From an uncultured Bryobacteraceae bacterium (GTDB lineage: Bacteria; Acidobacteriota; Terriglobia; Bryobacterales; Bryobacteraceae): 64,000 bases of DNA. Below the pieces are notes generated by a model, which saw only the letters and a program-made list of their open reading frames with translations, ran no database searches and was not told the origin of the DNA. The position numbers and the translations under genes were made by a program. Shown one piece after another: positions 36,746-44,835 of this stretch. The stretch covers positions 62,001 through 126,000 of the forward strand of contig CALJAM010000002.1 in assembly GCA_938027685.1 (NCBI GenBank). The letters are read 5' to 3'. How positions within the stretch are numbered: position 1 is the first letter of the stretch; each line of letters opens with the position of its first letter.

Positions 36746-37015
36746 GTGTTCCGCCCGCTCAGGGGATTCAAGGCCCGTTATCACTATCTCGAGTTGGTGG
36801 TCTCCTGCGACTTCGACCACTGCAACGTGCTGGTTCTCGGACCCGGTCTCATCATTCAGGGTGCGCGACAATTCGACGAAGCCAAGGCCCGGTCGCACGC
36901 CGAGGCCTTGGCCCGCAGTTACATCCATGAGGAGAGAAAGGAAGACTTGCCCGCGATCGAAACGGTCGAGTGGCAGCCGCTGAGCACGGGAGAATGGTTA
37001 AACTGGCGGCCGTGA
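36746..37015 (+). CDS. Small conserved-looking protein of unknown function
   Basis: It has 89 residues from a GTG with GAGGTG seven bases upstream; an ATG at 36704 would add 14 residues but has no ribosome-binding site. The protein reads as alpha/beta: RYHYLELVVSCDFDHCNVLVLGPG, then a charged helix EAKARSHAEALARSYIHEE. No family is recognised. TACAAT at 36722-36727 is a possible minus-10. A nine-base-pair hairpin directly follows the stop (37016-37047). It is divergent from the M20 gene. Confidence 0.6.
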   Translation: MFRPLRGFKARYHYLELVVSCDFDHCNVLVLGPGLIIQGARQFDEAKARSHAEALARSYIHEERKEDLPAIETVEWQPLSTGEWLNWRP

Positions 37016-37047
37016 GCGGCTCGAACCGACACCGGGAATCGAGCCGC
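37016..37047 (+). terminator. Hairpin directly after the small gene
   Basis: GCGGCTCGA and TCGAGCCGC form a perfect nine-pair stem with a 14-base loop starting at the base after the stop codon. There is no T-run afterwards, so it may act as a processing or Rho-type stop or stabilise the 3' end rather than be a standard intrinsic terminator. Confidence 0.4.
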
Positions 37048-37088
37048 GGGGTCGCTCTGCTAACATGGCTGCGCGATAGGCAGGCGTC

Positions 37089-37652
37089 ATGAATATGTCA
37101 GCGCTCCGACTCGCACGCGCTCACCGCAAGGTCGCCGCCCTCCTCTTGTTGCTCTGCCTTCACCCGCTCTTCCTCTCTTGCTCACGGCAGATTTCCAGAT
37201 CGTCTCGCGTCTTTGCAATGGGCGACAGAGTGGAAGTCGGCCCGCTGGTTTACATCGTGCAGGACGCCGAATGGCGCGACTTCCTCGGCGAGGGGCCCCA
37301 AACCCGTACGCCGGTTCACCGCTTCCTGCTGGTACGGCTCACCGTCACCAATAGCGGCATCCGCGAGGCCGACGTCCCCCCGCTTTCGCTCGTGACTTCC
37401 GACGGGCGTTCCTACGCTGAGTTGAACCAGGGTGACGGCGTCCCGGACTGGCTCGGCTATCTTCGGACCTTGCGACCGGCCGCCACCGAGCATGGACGCG
37501 TGGTCTTCGATGCGCCCGCCGGCGCTTACCGGTTGCGCGTCGCGGCGACCGGAGAAAACGACGAGGAGACATTCGCTTTGATTGACCTCCCTTACCAGGT
37601 GAAGCCGGCGCTACAACTGCCCTTGACCCACCCGGGGGTGCCGTCGCCATGA
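37089..37652 (+). CDS. Exported DUF4352-like protein, possible lipoprotein
   Basis: It has 187 residues. Hydrophobic leader at about 13-30 ending in LHPLFLSC, which could be a weak lipobox with Cys31. The rest is a beta-sandwich resembling DUF4352/telokin-like domains: DRVEVGPLVYIVQDAEW, HRFLLVRLTVTNSGIREADV, and a closing GRVVFDAPAG..RLRVA. Such domains bind other proteins; the role is unknown. Its stop overlaps the next ATG by four bases, so the two genes are coupled. Confidence 0.65.
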   Translation: MNMSALRLARAHRKVAALLLLLCLHPLFLSCSRQISRSSRVFAMGDRVEVGPLVYIVQDAEWRDFLGEGPQTRTPVHRFLLVRLTVTNSGIREADVPPLSLVTSDGRSYAELNQGDGVPDWLGYLRTLRPAATEHGRVVFDAPAGAYRLRVAATGENDEETFALIDLPYQVKPALQLPLTHPGVPSP

Positions 37653-38491
37653 ACTTTTCGATGCTCGCGCCGTGCCTGCCGGCTGCCCTCTGCTCAGCCC
37701 TCGCCTCCGTCGCTGCCCCGCCGTTGATCATCACCGCCCTGACCCTTCACCAGTACGACGGCGGCCCACCCCTCGGACCAGGATTCCGCTTCGCGCGAGG
37801 CGAAAGCGTCTTCGTCCGGTATCGCATCCAGGGTTTCACTCGCAGCAAGGATCAACGCGTGCACCTAGAGTGTGTGCTGGATGCACTGGACGAGCGCGGC
37901 GTGAAGCTCGTCCCTACCCAGCGACAGACCATCGAGACGGAGCTGACCCCGCAGGATAAAGACTGGGCGCCGCTCGTGAGGCACGAATTCGTCATCCCGC
38001 CATTGCTGGATCCGGGCGCCTACCGCATCGTGATCGCGGTCGAGGACAAACTTTCTGGGGCAAGGGCGCAGGCGGAGGCCTCTTTTCTGGTTCGCGGCCC
38101 GGTGGTCGAACCCAGCCAGACTCTGGTGGCCCGCAATTTCCGCTTCCTGAAGGGCGAGGACGGGCCCGTGGTCGAAGGCGCCCCCATTTTTCACCGCGGC
38201 GAAACGCTCTGGGCTCGCTTCGAGATCACAGGCTACAAGATCGGCGACAACAACCGCATCGAGGTAGAGTACGGTCTTGGCGTGCTCGGAGCCACGGGCA
38301 AGGAGATTTACTCGGAGCCGGTCGCGGCCGCCGAGCGCAGCAATCCTTTCTACCCTCACCGCTACCTGCCCGGCGTTCTGAGTCTCGACCTGAAAAACGC
38401 CCAGCCCGGCGATTACACGCTGCTGTTGAGGATCCGGGACCTGGTGGGCGATCAGCAGTATGAAGAGCGCTTCCCCTTTCAGGTGCGCTAG
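37649..38491 (+). CDS. Exported protein with two tandem beta-sandwich repeats
   Basis: It has 280 residues. Signal peptide about 1-22. Two related halves: about 35-150 (FRFARGESVFVRYRIQGF, then HLECVLDALDERGVKLVP) and about 160-280 (IFHRGETLWARFEITGYKI, then IEVEYGLGVLGATGKEIYSE), each ending in a G-x-Y-x-l-x-I-x-V/R-D strand (LDPGAYRIVIAVEDKL and AQPGDYTLLLRIRDLV). It is an internal duplication of an Ig-like or bacterial-surface fold. No function recognised. It is coupled to the DUF4352-like gene; both may form a periplasmic complex. Confidence 0.62.
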   Translation: MNFSMLAPCLPAALCSALASVAAPPLIITALTLHQYDGGPPLGPGFRFARGESVFVRYRIQGFTRSKDQRVHLECVLDALDERGVKLVPTQRQTIETELTPQDKDWAPLVRHEFVIPPLLDPGAYRIVIAVEDKLSGARAQAEASFLVRGPVVEPSQTLVARNFRFLKGEDGPVVEGAPIFHRGETLWARFEITGYKIGDNNRIEVEYGLGVLGATGKEIYSEPVAAAERSNPFYPHRYLPGVLSLDLKNAQPGDYTLLLRIRDLVGDQQYEERFPFQVR

Positions 38492-38505
38492 CACTTACCT
38501 GCCAA

Positions 38506-38528
38506 GCCGAGCTTCGGCCCAGCTCGGC
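38506..38528. terminator. Hairpin between convergent genes
   Basis: GCCGAGCT and AGCTCGGC make a perfect eight-pair stem with a seven-base loop, 14 bases after the stop at 38491. There is no T-run on either side. The 167-base gap between this gene and the convergent one contains nothing else recognisable. Likely a transcription stop or 3'-end stabiliser. Confidence 0.4.
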
Positions 38529-38658
38529 GGCGAGTCCTGACGCCGGACGCCCTCCGTCACCGCGAAGCTCCGGTGCGGCCGCGCGCCGTCAGCGGCGGTT
38601 TCGATCCGCGCAGCATCGTCGCACGGGGCAGGAATCCGGGAAGCGCAGAACTGCGCAC

Positions 38659-39576
38659 TCAAACGCTCGCGGGCGCACCGGCCAGAATGCGGCTCACCAG
38701 TTCGACATTCTCGCGGATCTCGTCCTTGAAGCGCGGAAACATGCCCACGATGATCGCATCCTGCGGCTTGATGTTGGTGAGAACGAAGCGGAACGCGGCC
38801 TCCAGTTGCTCCGGATTGTTGATGTTGCGACCGGCGCCAAGCACTTTGAAGGCGAAGCAGGTCTTGCGCGTCTTGCGCACCACGGCGCACATGCGTTCGG
38901 GATCGCGCTCCATATAAATCTCGCCCACCGGTGCCTCGCCCAGCTCGCGCCTGGCTTCCTCCCGCGTCCGCGTCACACGATACATGCAGGTCATGTAGTA
39001 GTCCACATCCCAGCCGCGCTCTTCGATGTATTCGATCACGGCGGGATTGTGCGTGGAGACGCCCGCAGGGACGCCCGCGTCATGGACGGCCTTGGTGAAG
39101 TCGCGGACGACGTCCATCTGGCCGGCGCGGAAGCGCTCGTCGGTGCGGTTGCCGTGATGGGCGATGCCGATGGGATTCAGGCGGGCCACCTCCGGCAGCA
39201 GCTTCCAGTTCTTCATGAGCTCGAAATCGGCCAGCAGCAGCCAGTGCATTCGACCGCCTTCGGCCCGATAGCGCTTCAGGTCCTCGATGGTGGGATCGTT
39301 GTAGTGCACCTGCCAGGTGTTGATTCCGCACTGCTCCGCGCGATGGAGGATTTCCATGCGCCGGTCCTGCGTCATCCACTCCCGCATCATCTGGTCGAGG
39401 ATGCGGTTGAAGTGGGAGTAGCCGTAGAGCGGGTTGGATCCGATGATCAGGCGCGTGATCTCGACCTGGCCGAACTTGACCTTCGGCAGAGCCGGCGCCG
39501 TCGGGGACGTCGCTGTCGCAAGCGACCCGGCCGCGCCCAGAAATTGCCGGCGCGTGGCGAGACGGCTGTCGTTCAT
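38659..39576 (-). CDS. Tat-leader aldo/keto-reductase-like TIM-barrel protein
   Basis: It has 305 residues from the ATG giving MNDSRLATRRQFLGAAGS, a twin-arginine leader; an earlier in-frame start at 39612 is less likely. The body begins KFGQVEITRLIIGSNPLYGY, like aldo/keto-reductases, and has barrel-like blocks (CGINTWQVHYNDPTIEDL, IGIAHHGNRTDERFRAGQ, VPAGVSTHNPAVIEYI and TCFAFKVLGAGRNINNPEQ). I do not see the usual Asp-Tyr-Lys-His tetrad. An exact TATAAT lies nine bases before the ATG (39586-39591). Such proteins are common in Acidobacteriota and Planctomycetes, function unknown. Confidence 0.72.
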   Translation of the reverse strand: MNDSRLATRRQFLGAAGSLATATSPTAPALPKVKFGQVEITRLIIGSNPLYGYSHFNRILDQMMREWMTQDRRMEILHRAEQCGINTWQVHYNDPTIEDLKRYRAEGGRMHWLLLADFELMKNWKLLPEVARLNPIGIAHHGNRTDERFRAGQMDVVRDFTKAVHDAGVPAGVSTHNPAVIEYIEERGWDVDYYMTCMYRVTRTREEARRELGEAPVGEIYMERDPERMCAVVRKTRKTCFAFKVLGAGRNINNPEQLEAAFRFVLTNIKPQDAIIVGMFPRFKDEIRENVELVSRILAGAPASV

Positions 39577-39585
39577 AGCGAGGCA

Positions 39586-39591
39586 ATTATA
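39586..39591 (-). promoter_or_regulatory. Consensus minus-10 TATAAT before the aldo/keto-reductase-like gene
   Basis: The minus-strand TATAAT ends nine bases before the ATG at 39576, implying a leader of only a few bases and a start without Shine-Dalgarno. No clear minus-35. Confidence 0.45.
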
Positions 39592-39636
39592 ACATCGCCC
39601 TTCCCGGCTCACCGGGCCCGATCGCTCGATGCGGTT

Positions 39637-40890
39637 TCACGGCACCCGCGGTCGGCCTTCTTGGCGATCCTGGCGCCCTTTCACTGCGATGAGCGAGACT
39701 TGCTCGAGCATGGGCCACCGTCCCTCGGCGTCGGGCCTGCGCTCGACGGGCGGCAGGGGCTGCACGGTCGTGCGCGCGGGGAAAGCGCCGGGCGTGAAGT
39801 ACTGTGCGTAGACACGGTTCATGCGGTCGAAATCAGCGATGTCGTCCAGGTAAACGTTCGTCGCCACGACATGCGAGAAATCCAGGCCTGCCTCTTCCAG
39901 CCCGTCGAGCAGGTTGCGCATGGTTTGCCGAAGCTGGTGTTCCACCGTGGCCGCGTAGATCCCGCTGCGCGGGCCGGGAATGAAGCCGGATTTCGCCGAA
40001 CAGTAAAGCGTGTCGGCGGCGAACACGCAGGGGCTGGCCGTAGCGCTCGGCGCCATATTCTTGGGACGAATGGCGCGCCGTAGAGCCAGATCGCGCACCG
40101 CCACGCCGGTGAACTCGATGCCCGCGCCTTCCGGCAGCGTGGCCACCCGAATCGTGGCGCGTGCAGGCGTGTTGCCGAACTCGAAGCGCCGCGCGTAAAG
40201 CCGGTTCATCGTTTCCATCGGCACCGCGTCGGTCAAATACGGATTCACAAAGACCAGATGCCGGAAGTCGAGACCTGCGGCCGCCAGCACTTTGGCCATT
40301 TGCTCGAGCGCCGCCCCCACCTGCTCGCCTGCGTCTACGGGCACGCGCCCGCCTGCGCCTTCGCGGCCGAACACTCCGGAAACGTACACGCGATCGCCCG
40401 CTTCGACCGCCGCAGCGCAGAAGGGCGGCGCCGCCACGCCCGGAACGGAGACGCTCCTGCGGCGCGAGAGGTCGCCAATGGCCACCGCATTGATCTCGAT
40501 AGGAGTCCCGCCGGGCATCCGCGCGACGCCCACTACCGCGCACGCGGGCGGTTCGTGGGCGAAGTACTCGCGCCAGATCCCGGCCAGTTCGTCGTAGCGG
40601 CTTATCTCTTCCAGGTAGATTTGCGCGTAGACCACGTGTCGGAGCGTTAGGCCGGCTGCCTCCACCACCGCGCGCACGTTCTCGAGCGTTTGGCGGAGCC
40701 GGGAGCGGAAGCTCTCCGCCATGCTCCCGTCCGGTGCGCGGGCGCCCTGCCCCGAAACGTAGAGCCAATCTTCCGCAAGGACGCCGGGGCTGTAAGGGCC
40801 GATCGGCTCGACGCCTTGCGGGAAGATGCTTCGGCGCTCGGCGGCCGTAACCGGAATCAGCCCAGCAAGCAGAAACAAAGCAGCTCGCAT
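39637..40890 (-). CDS. Exported protein with three tandem RidA (YjgF/UK114) domains
   Basis: It has 417 residues. Signal peptide about 1-17 (ALFLLAGLIPVTAA). Three RidA-type domains at about 22-147, 155-270 and 280-405. Each shows the family pattern of a G-x-Y-S/C strand, a Q-T-L-E-N helix (RQTLENVRAVVEAAGL; LEQMAKVLAAAGLDF; RQTMRNLLDGLEEAGLDF) and an N/Q-x-Y-L-x-D strand. The PAR arginine that binds the imine substrate in RidA is present in domains 2 and 3 (TPARATI; FPARTTV) but is Cys in domain 1 (PPACAVV). RidA proteins are normally single-domain, cytoplasmic trimers that hydrolyse reactive enamines/imines; this fusion could mimic a trimer in one chain. It lies ten bases after the glycosidase-like gene. 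Confidence 0.85.
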   Translation of the reverse strand: MRAALFLLAGLIPVTAAERRSIFPQGVEPIGPYSPGVLAEDWLYVSGQGARAPDGSMAESFRSRLRQTLENVRAVVEAAGLTLRHVVYAQIYLEEISRYDELAGIWREYFAHEPPACAVVGVARMPGGTPIEINAVAIGDLSRRRSVSVPGVAAPPFCAAAVEAGDRVYVSGVFGREGAGGRVPVDAGEQVGAALEQMAKVLAAAGLDFRHLVFVNPYLTDAVPMETMNRLYARRFEFGNTPARATIRVATLPEGAGIEFTGVAVRDLALRRAIRPKNMAPSATASPCVFAADTLYCSAKSGFIPGPRSGIYAATVEHQLRQTMRNLLDGLEEAGLDFSHVVATNVYLDDIADFDRMNRVYAQYFTPGAFPARTTVQPLPPVERRPDAEGRWPMLEQVSLIAVKGRQDRQEGRPRVP

Positions 40891-40900
40891 AGCTGGAAGC

Positions 40901-43048
40901 TTACTCGATTACGAGCGCTTCGTACTCGCTCAGGTGCGGCACAGTCGCACGCAGGCGGCCGGCCCCGAAGCGGAACCTGAGCGCCTGCCCGCTCACCAGT
41001 GCCCGCACGCTCCGCACCGGAGCCTCGCGATCGAGTTCCACGATCACGTTGCTCAAGGGCACGATCCGCTGGATCGGCCGCGTCATTTCGCCCGTAAAAT
41101 TCACGAGATGGAGAATCCATCGACGGCCTCCTTCCTGCGAGCGCAGCACGACCTCGACCGAGCCCGGCGCGTTCTCCAGACGCACGGGCGAAGGGGCTAG
41201 TTGCCGAACAACGCTCGCGACAAGTTCCAGGTGCTCGGCGATATGCAGATTCTGGATGCTGTTGCCTAGATCGCCGGCGACGTAGACGACGCGCCCGCGT
41301 CCGGCGGCGTGCCAAACAAGAGCCGGATCCTCGGAGGCCTCGGGGATCCCGTCGTAGGGGCCTGCCATGGTCCTGGTGAAGTACAGAACGGCCCTGCCGC
41401 CGGCGGGCCGCACGCGCAGGTGATACGTCGTGGCCGGGAAGAGCCTGCGCCGCAGGTGGGACAGCAGCTCGGGAGCGCCCTGAGCGGGTTGGATGAAGTC
41501 CCATCGCTTCGGTCCCACGATCCTGCCGGCATCATGGACGCCGAAAACGTCCGCCAGCGCGAAGTCCGGGCGCCGCACGCCGGTCTCGTCGTAAAGCGAG
41601 GTTTCGAAAGTAGCCAGCAGATGGCCCCCCGCCTCGACGTAGCGGCGCAACCGCTCCGCCGTGCCCGAACTCATGCAGGCAACGTTGGGCAGTACGATGA
41701 GCGCGTAGCGGTCCGGCCTTGCGCTTTCGAGCGAAGCATCGTCTATGACGTCGAACGGCGTATGCGACCGCGCCAGGGCTTCCGCCAACCCGTTGAATTC
41801 GCCCTCCAGATTGCCCACCTCGCTGCGGGCCGGCACGCGGTCGACGTCGATCAGTTGCGCCTCGGCGCCCGTGTAGAAGCTCGCCGTCACGTCGGACCAC
41901 ACCAGCGCCACGCGCGCCTCGGACCGCGTGTTCAGGTAATAGCGGCCATGGCGCTCTACGAGGCGGTTCATGGCTTTGATCGCCTCGATCTCGGGCAAAT
42001 CCGCTTCGAAGCGGGAAAAGGCCAGCCAGACGTTCGCGCCGTTCGCGATCGAGTCCGCGTAGAGCAGTTTGAGTTCGGGCGCCGGGAGTATCGAGAAGGT
42101 CCAGGGCTTGTGGGCTGCCGCGGCGAAGATCACGCGGGGCTTGTCCGGCGCCTGGGTTTCGAGCAAACGTGCCGTGAGGCCCGGCTTCCATAGGGATGTG
42201 CGCGTGAGATCGCCGTAGATGAAACCTCCTTCGCTGCCCAGCAGGTCCTGTTCGGGAACCAGCACGCGGTTGAAACGGCCCGTGGCCCAGTTGCCGCCGC
42301 GTACGCCTCCGTTCATGTAGAAGGCGATTTGCGGGTTGGCGGCCTTGATCACCAGCCTGGCCTCGTGCAGGAAATCGGCCAGACTGCGGGCCTGGAACTC
42401 GAGCAGCGTAGCGAAGCCGCGCCCGCGCCGCTCGCGCTTGGATGGCATTTCGCCGCCGTACAGCCGCCGATACTTCTCCCGGCAGTGTCGGCAATAGCAG
42501 GTCTCGGCGTAAAAGACCGGGCCGTCGAAAAAGATGCCGTCAATCGGGTAGGCGCACAGGTCGCGCAGCAGCTGGAAGACCCATTCGCGCCAAGGGCTGT
42601 TCACGCACAGGGAAGTGCCCGTCTGGTAGATGCCCTCCAGAGGTTTGCCTGCCTCGGTGATCTGTACCCAATCCGGGTGGCGCGCGGCGAATTCCCGGTT
42701 GAACCAGTGCACGTTGAAGTAGATCATCACGCGCAGGCCGCGCTTTCGGGCTTCGGGGAGATATCTCTTCATGTAGTCTTCGTTCTGCCGCGCGGCGAGA
42801 CGCGTCGTGAAATAAAATCCCTCATCGTCAAGGCCCCTGCGATGATGCATGACGCCCAGATGCTCGCTGTTGAATCCCCATTCGATCTTCAGGGCCGCGG
42901 CGCGGGCGGGATCCGTCGCGTTGAGCGGTTCGAAGTCGGTGAGAAGGTGAACGATGCGCAGCGGTTCGCGTGTCCACCAGGGCGGAGGTTGACAGGGTAA
43001 CGGCAGGCAGGCTGCCAGGCCGGCCAGGATCAACACTGGGCGATACAT
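40901..43048 (-). CDS. Exported glycoside-hydrolase-like protein (beta-galactosidase/GHL6-like)
   Basis: It has 715 residues from the ATG giving MYRPVLILAGLAACLPLPCQ, a signal peptide, with GGGAGA upstream. The frame is open further upstream but that part lies within the glycosyltransferase gene. N-terminal TIM-barrel region about 30-400: WGFNSEHLGVMHHRRGL, MIYFNVHWFNREF, PIDGIFFDGPVF followed by CYCRHCREKY, and FYMNGGVRGGNW. A beta-galactosidase trimerisation-like/GATase domain at about 440-610 (YALIVLPNVACMSSGTAERL, then GGHLLATFETSLYDE). A C-terminal beta domain is about 620-715. Probably acts on surface or dietary glycans; the catalytic acids cannot be fixed by eye. Confidence 0.75.
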   Translation of the reverse strand: MYRPVLILAGLAACLPLPCQPPPWWTREPLRIVHLLTDFEPLNATDPARAAALKIEWGFNSEHLGVMHHRRGLDDEGFYFTTRLAARQNEDYMKRYLPEARKRGLRVMIYFNVHWFNREFAARHPDWVQITEAGKPLEGIYQTGTSLCVNSPWREWVFQLLRDLCAYPIDGIFFDGPVFYAETCYCRHCREKYRRLYGGEMPSKRERRGRGFATLLEFQARSLADFLHEARLVIKAANPQIAFYMNGGVRGGNWATGRFNRVLVPEQDLLGSEGGFIYGDLTRTSLWKPGLTARLLETQAPDKPRVIFAAAAHKPWTFSILPAPELKLLYADSIANGANVWLAFSRFEADLPEIEAIKAMNRLVERHGRYYLNTRSEARVALVWSDVTASFYTGAEAQLIDVDRVPARSEVGNLEGEFNGLAEALARSHTPFDVIDDASLESARPDRYALIVLPNVACMSSGTAERLRRYVEAGGHLLATFETSLYDETGVRRPDFALADVFGVHDAGRIVGPKRWDFIQPAQGAPELLSHLRRRLFPATTYHLRVRPAGGRAVLYFTRTMAGPYDGIPEASEDPALVWHAAGRGRVVYVAGDLGNSIQNLHIAEHLELVASVVRQLAPSPVRLENAPGSVEVVLRSQEGGRRWILHLVNFTGEMTRPIQRIVPLSNVIVELDREAPVRSVRALVSGQALRFRFGAGRLRATVPHLSEYEALVIE

Positions 43049-43080
43049 CGCGCATTCTCCCTTGCGGCGCAGTCGAATGC

Positions 43081-44091
43081 CTATTGTGGCCGAAGTTGCG
43101 GCTTGCCGGCCAGCAGAAAGAACAGGCGCCAGTAGGCGTCCCAGCCGGTCTGGCGTTGCAGGAGGCGAATTTCGTTCTCGCTTTCGGCGAGCAGCGCGGT
43201 CAGCCGGGCGGGATCGGCGGGCTCGGCGACAGCCCTCAAAGATTGAAACATTTTCAAGCCTTCCTGTTTGCCCTTCAGCCACGCTCGAAAAACGCCGCGA
43301 CGGAGGGCGAGCAGGCCCCAAAGCGCCTGCGCCGCCAGCACCGCGCGACCGAAGCGCCGCTTCCAGTCCGGCGGATAGTGCTTCGCCACCAGCAGGAGCT
43401 GATTGCGCGCCATCAGCCGCACGCTGGTCGGGCTCCAGCGGCCCAGGGTCGCGCTGCCCGCATGGCAGCCCCGCGCCTGGGGGACGTAAACGCCCTCGAG
43501 TCCGCGCAGGGCGCAGCGCAGGCAGAACTCCGCGTCTTCCATGTACGACTCGAAGCGCTCCTCCAGCGGTCCGGCGATTTCGAACAACTCGCGGCGAAAC
43601 AGGGTGGCGGCGAAGCCGCTGAAACGGATCCTCCGCGGGCGATCCCAAAGGGGACCGTCCGCGCGGCCTGCACCGGCACGCCAGGCCGTCGCACCGCGGC
43701 AGACGAGATCGAAGGTTCCGTCCAGCCGATTGGGTTCCCCCAGGCGAAAGAGCTTGCCGCAGGCGAACCAGGCGCGTTGCGCCGCAGCCGCTTCGACGAG
43801 CCGCTCCAGCCAATCCCGCTCCGGCTCCACGTCATTGTTGAGCAGCGCGACCCATTCCCCGTAACACGCCCGCAAGCCCGCGTTCACCGCGGCGGCGAAG
43901 CCCCGATGGCGCGCCAGACGGACCACCTCCGCGCCCAGCCGGGCGGCTGCTTCCGCGCTGCCGTCCGCGGAGCCGTCATCGGCGACCACCACCTGCGCGG
44001 GAGCGAGCGTCTGCTCCCGCAAGCGGACCAGCAGCGATTCCAGACGGGCCCGTCCGTTCCAGTTCGGGATCAGGACGCTGACCCGTCGCAT
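43081..44091 (-). CDS. Family 2 glycosyltransferase (rhamnosyltransferase-like)
   Basis: It has 336 residues from the ATG giving MRRVSVLIPNWNGRARL, two bases after the stop of the upstream glycosyltransferase gene. GT-A fold landmarks: VVVADDGSADGS near residue 40, RGFAAAVNAGL, the DxD-like LLNNDVEPERDW near 95, and SYMEDAEFCLRCALRG near 200. The hydrophobic patch near 255-275 may touch the membrane. It would add a sugar to a lipid-linked or polysaccharide acceptor in the surface-glycan block. It is 32 bases upstream of the glycosidase-like gene. Confidence 0.88.
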   Translation of the reverse strand: MRRVSVLIPNWNGRARLESLLVRLREQTLAPAQVVVADDGSADGSAEAAARLGAEVVRLARHRGFAAAVNAGLRACYGEWVALLNNDVEPERDWLERLVEAAAAQRAWFACGKLFRLGEPNRLDGTFDLVCRGATAWRAGAGRADGPLWDRPRRIRFSGFAATLFRRELFEIAGPLEERFESYMEDAEFCLRCALRGLEGVYVPQARGCHAGSATLGRWSPTSVRLMARNQLLLVAKHYPPDWKRRFGRAVLAAQALWGLLALRRGVFRAWLKGKQEGLKMFQSLRAVAEPADPARLTALLAESENEIRLLQRQTGWDAYWRLFFLLAGKPQLRPQ

Positions 44092-44093
44092 CT

Positions 44094-44825
44094 CTAGCCG
44101 GCGCGCCGCGCGAGTTTCTTCGTCCTGCTGAAACGCTTCTTGAAAAGGAAAAGAAGATTGTGCAACCCGTCGCGCCAGGGATTCAGCTTCTTCTCGCCCA
44201 GCCGTGAAGAGTACATGATGGAGATCTCGCCGAAGCGGATCCTGCGGTTCTTCAGCGCTTCGATCTTGATCTCCTCGGAGAAGGCCATCCCGTCGGCTTC
44301 CAGCGTCATCTCGTCGAGAATCGAGCGACGGAAGACCCACATGCCCGACTGCGAGTCGCGCACCCAACGCAGGAACAGCAGCGACATGGCCAACGAGAGT
44401 GCCAGGTTGCCGATCTTGTGCTTGAGGCTCATGGCCTTGGGATTGCGCACGGGAAAGCGGGAAGCGTTCAGGAAGTCCACTTCCAGGTGCAGGAAGGCCT
44501 CCAGCAGGTAGGAGATCGCGTCCACCGGATAGCTGTGGTCTCCGTCCAGCGTGACAATCAGATCCCCGGTGGCGTGCGCGAAGCCCTTGCGGTAGGCTCT
44601 GCCGTAGCCGCGCACGTCTTCGCGGATCACTTCGGCGCCGAGGCTGCGCGCGATTTCCGAAGTGCGGTCGGTCGAGCCGTTATCCACCACGATGACCTGA
44701 TCCACGAAGGAGGGCATGCGGCGCAGCACCTGTTCGATGCCCTGTTCCTCGTTCAAGCAAGGAATCACGACCGTGATGCGATGACCTTTGTACACGGCTC
44801 GAGCGCGCGCCTTGGAAGCTATCAT
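44094..44825 (-). CDS. Family 2 glycosyltransferase (dolichyl/polyprenyl-phosphate sugar synthase-like)
   Basis: It has 243 residues from the ATG giving MIASKARARAVYKGHR; an ATG four codons upstream would overlap the divergent gene's start. Landmarks: TVVIPCLNEEQGIEQVL, VIVVDNGSTDRTSEIA, and the DxD region IVTLDGDHSYP near residue 92, then RWVRDSQSGMWVFRRSIL. There is no C-terminal membrane pair. Family members move a hexose from a nucleotide sugar to polyprenyl phosphate. Coupled with the next glycosyltransferase gene; both starts are without obvious Shine-Dalgarno. Confidence 0.86.
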   Translation of the reverse strand: MIASKARARAVYKGHRITVVIPCLNEEQGIEQVLRRMPSFVDQVIVVDNGSTDRTSEIARSLGAEVIREDVRGYGRAYRKGFAHATGDLIVTLDGDHSYPVDAISYLLEAFLHLEVDFLNASRFPVRNPKAMSLKHKIGNLALSLAMSLLFLRWVRDSQSGMWVFRRSILDEMTLEADGMAFSEEIKIEALKNRRIRFGEISIMYSSRLGEKKLNPWRDGLHNLLFLFKKRFSRTKKLARRAG

Positions 44826-44835
44826 AGTGAATGTC

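Noticed and set aside
43049-43813. Open frame extending the glycosidase-like protein upstream
   Set aside because: It overlaps the glycosyltransferase gene in another frame; a signal peptide with Shine-Dalgarno marks the start at 43048.
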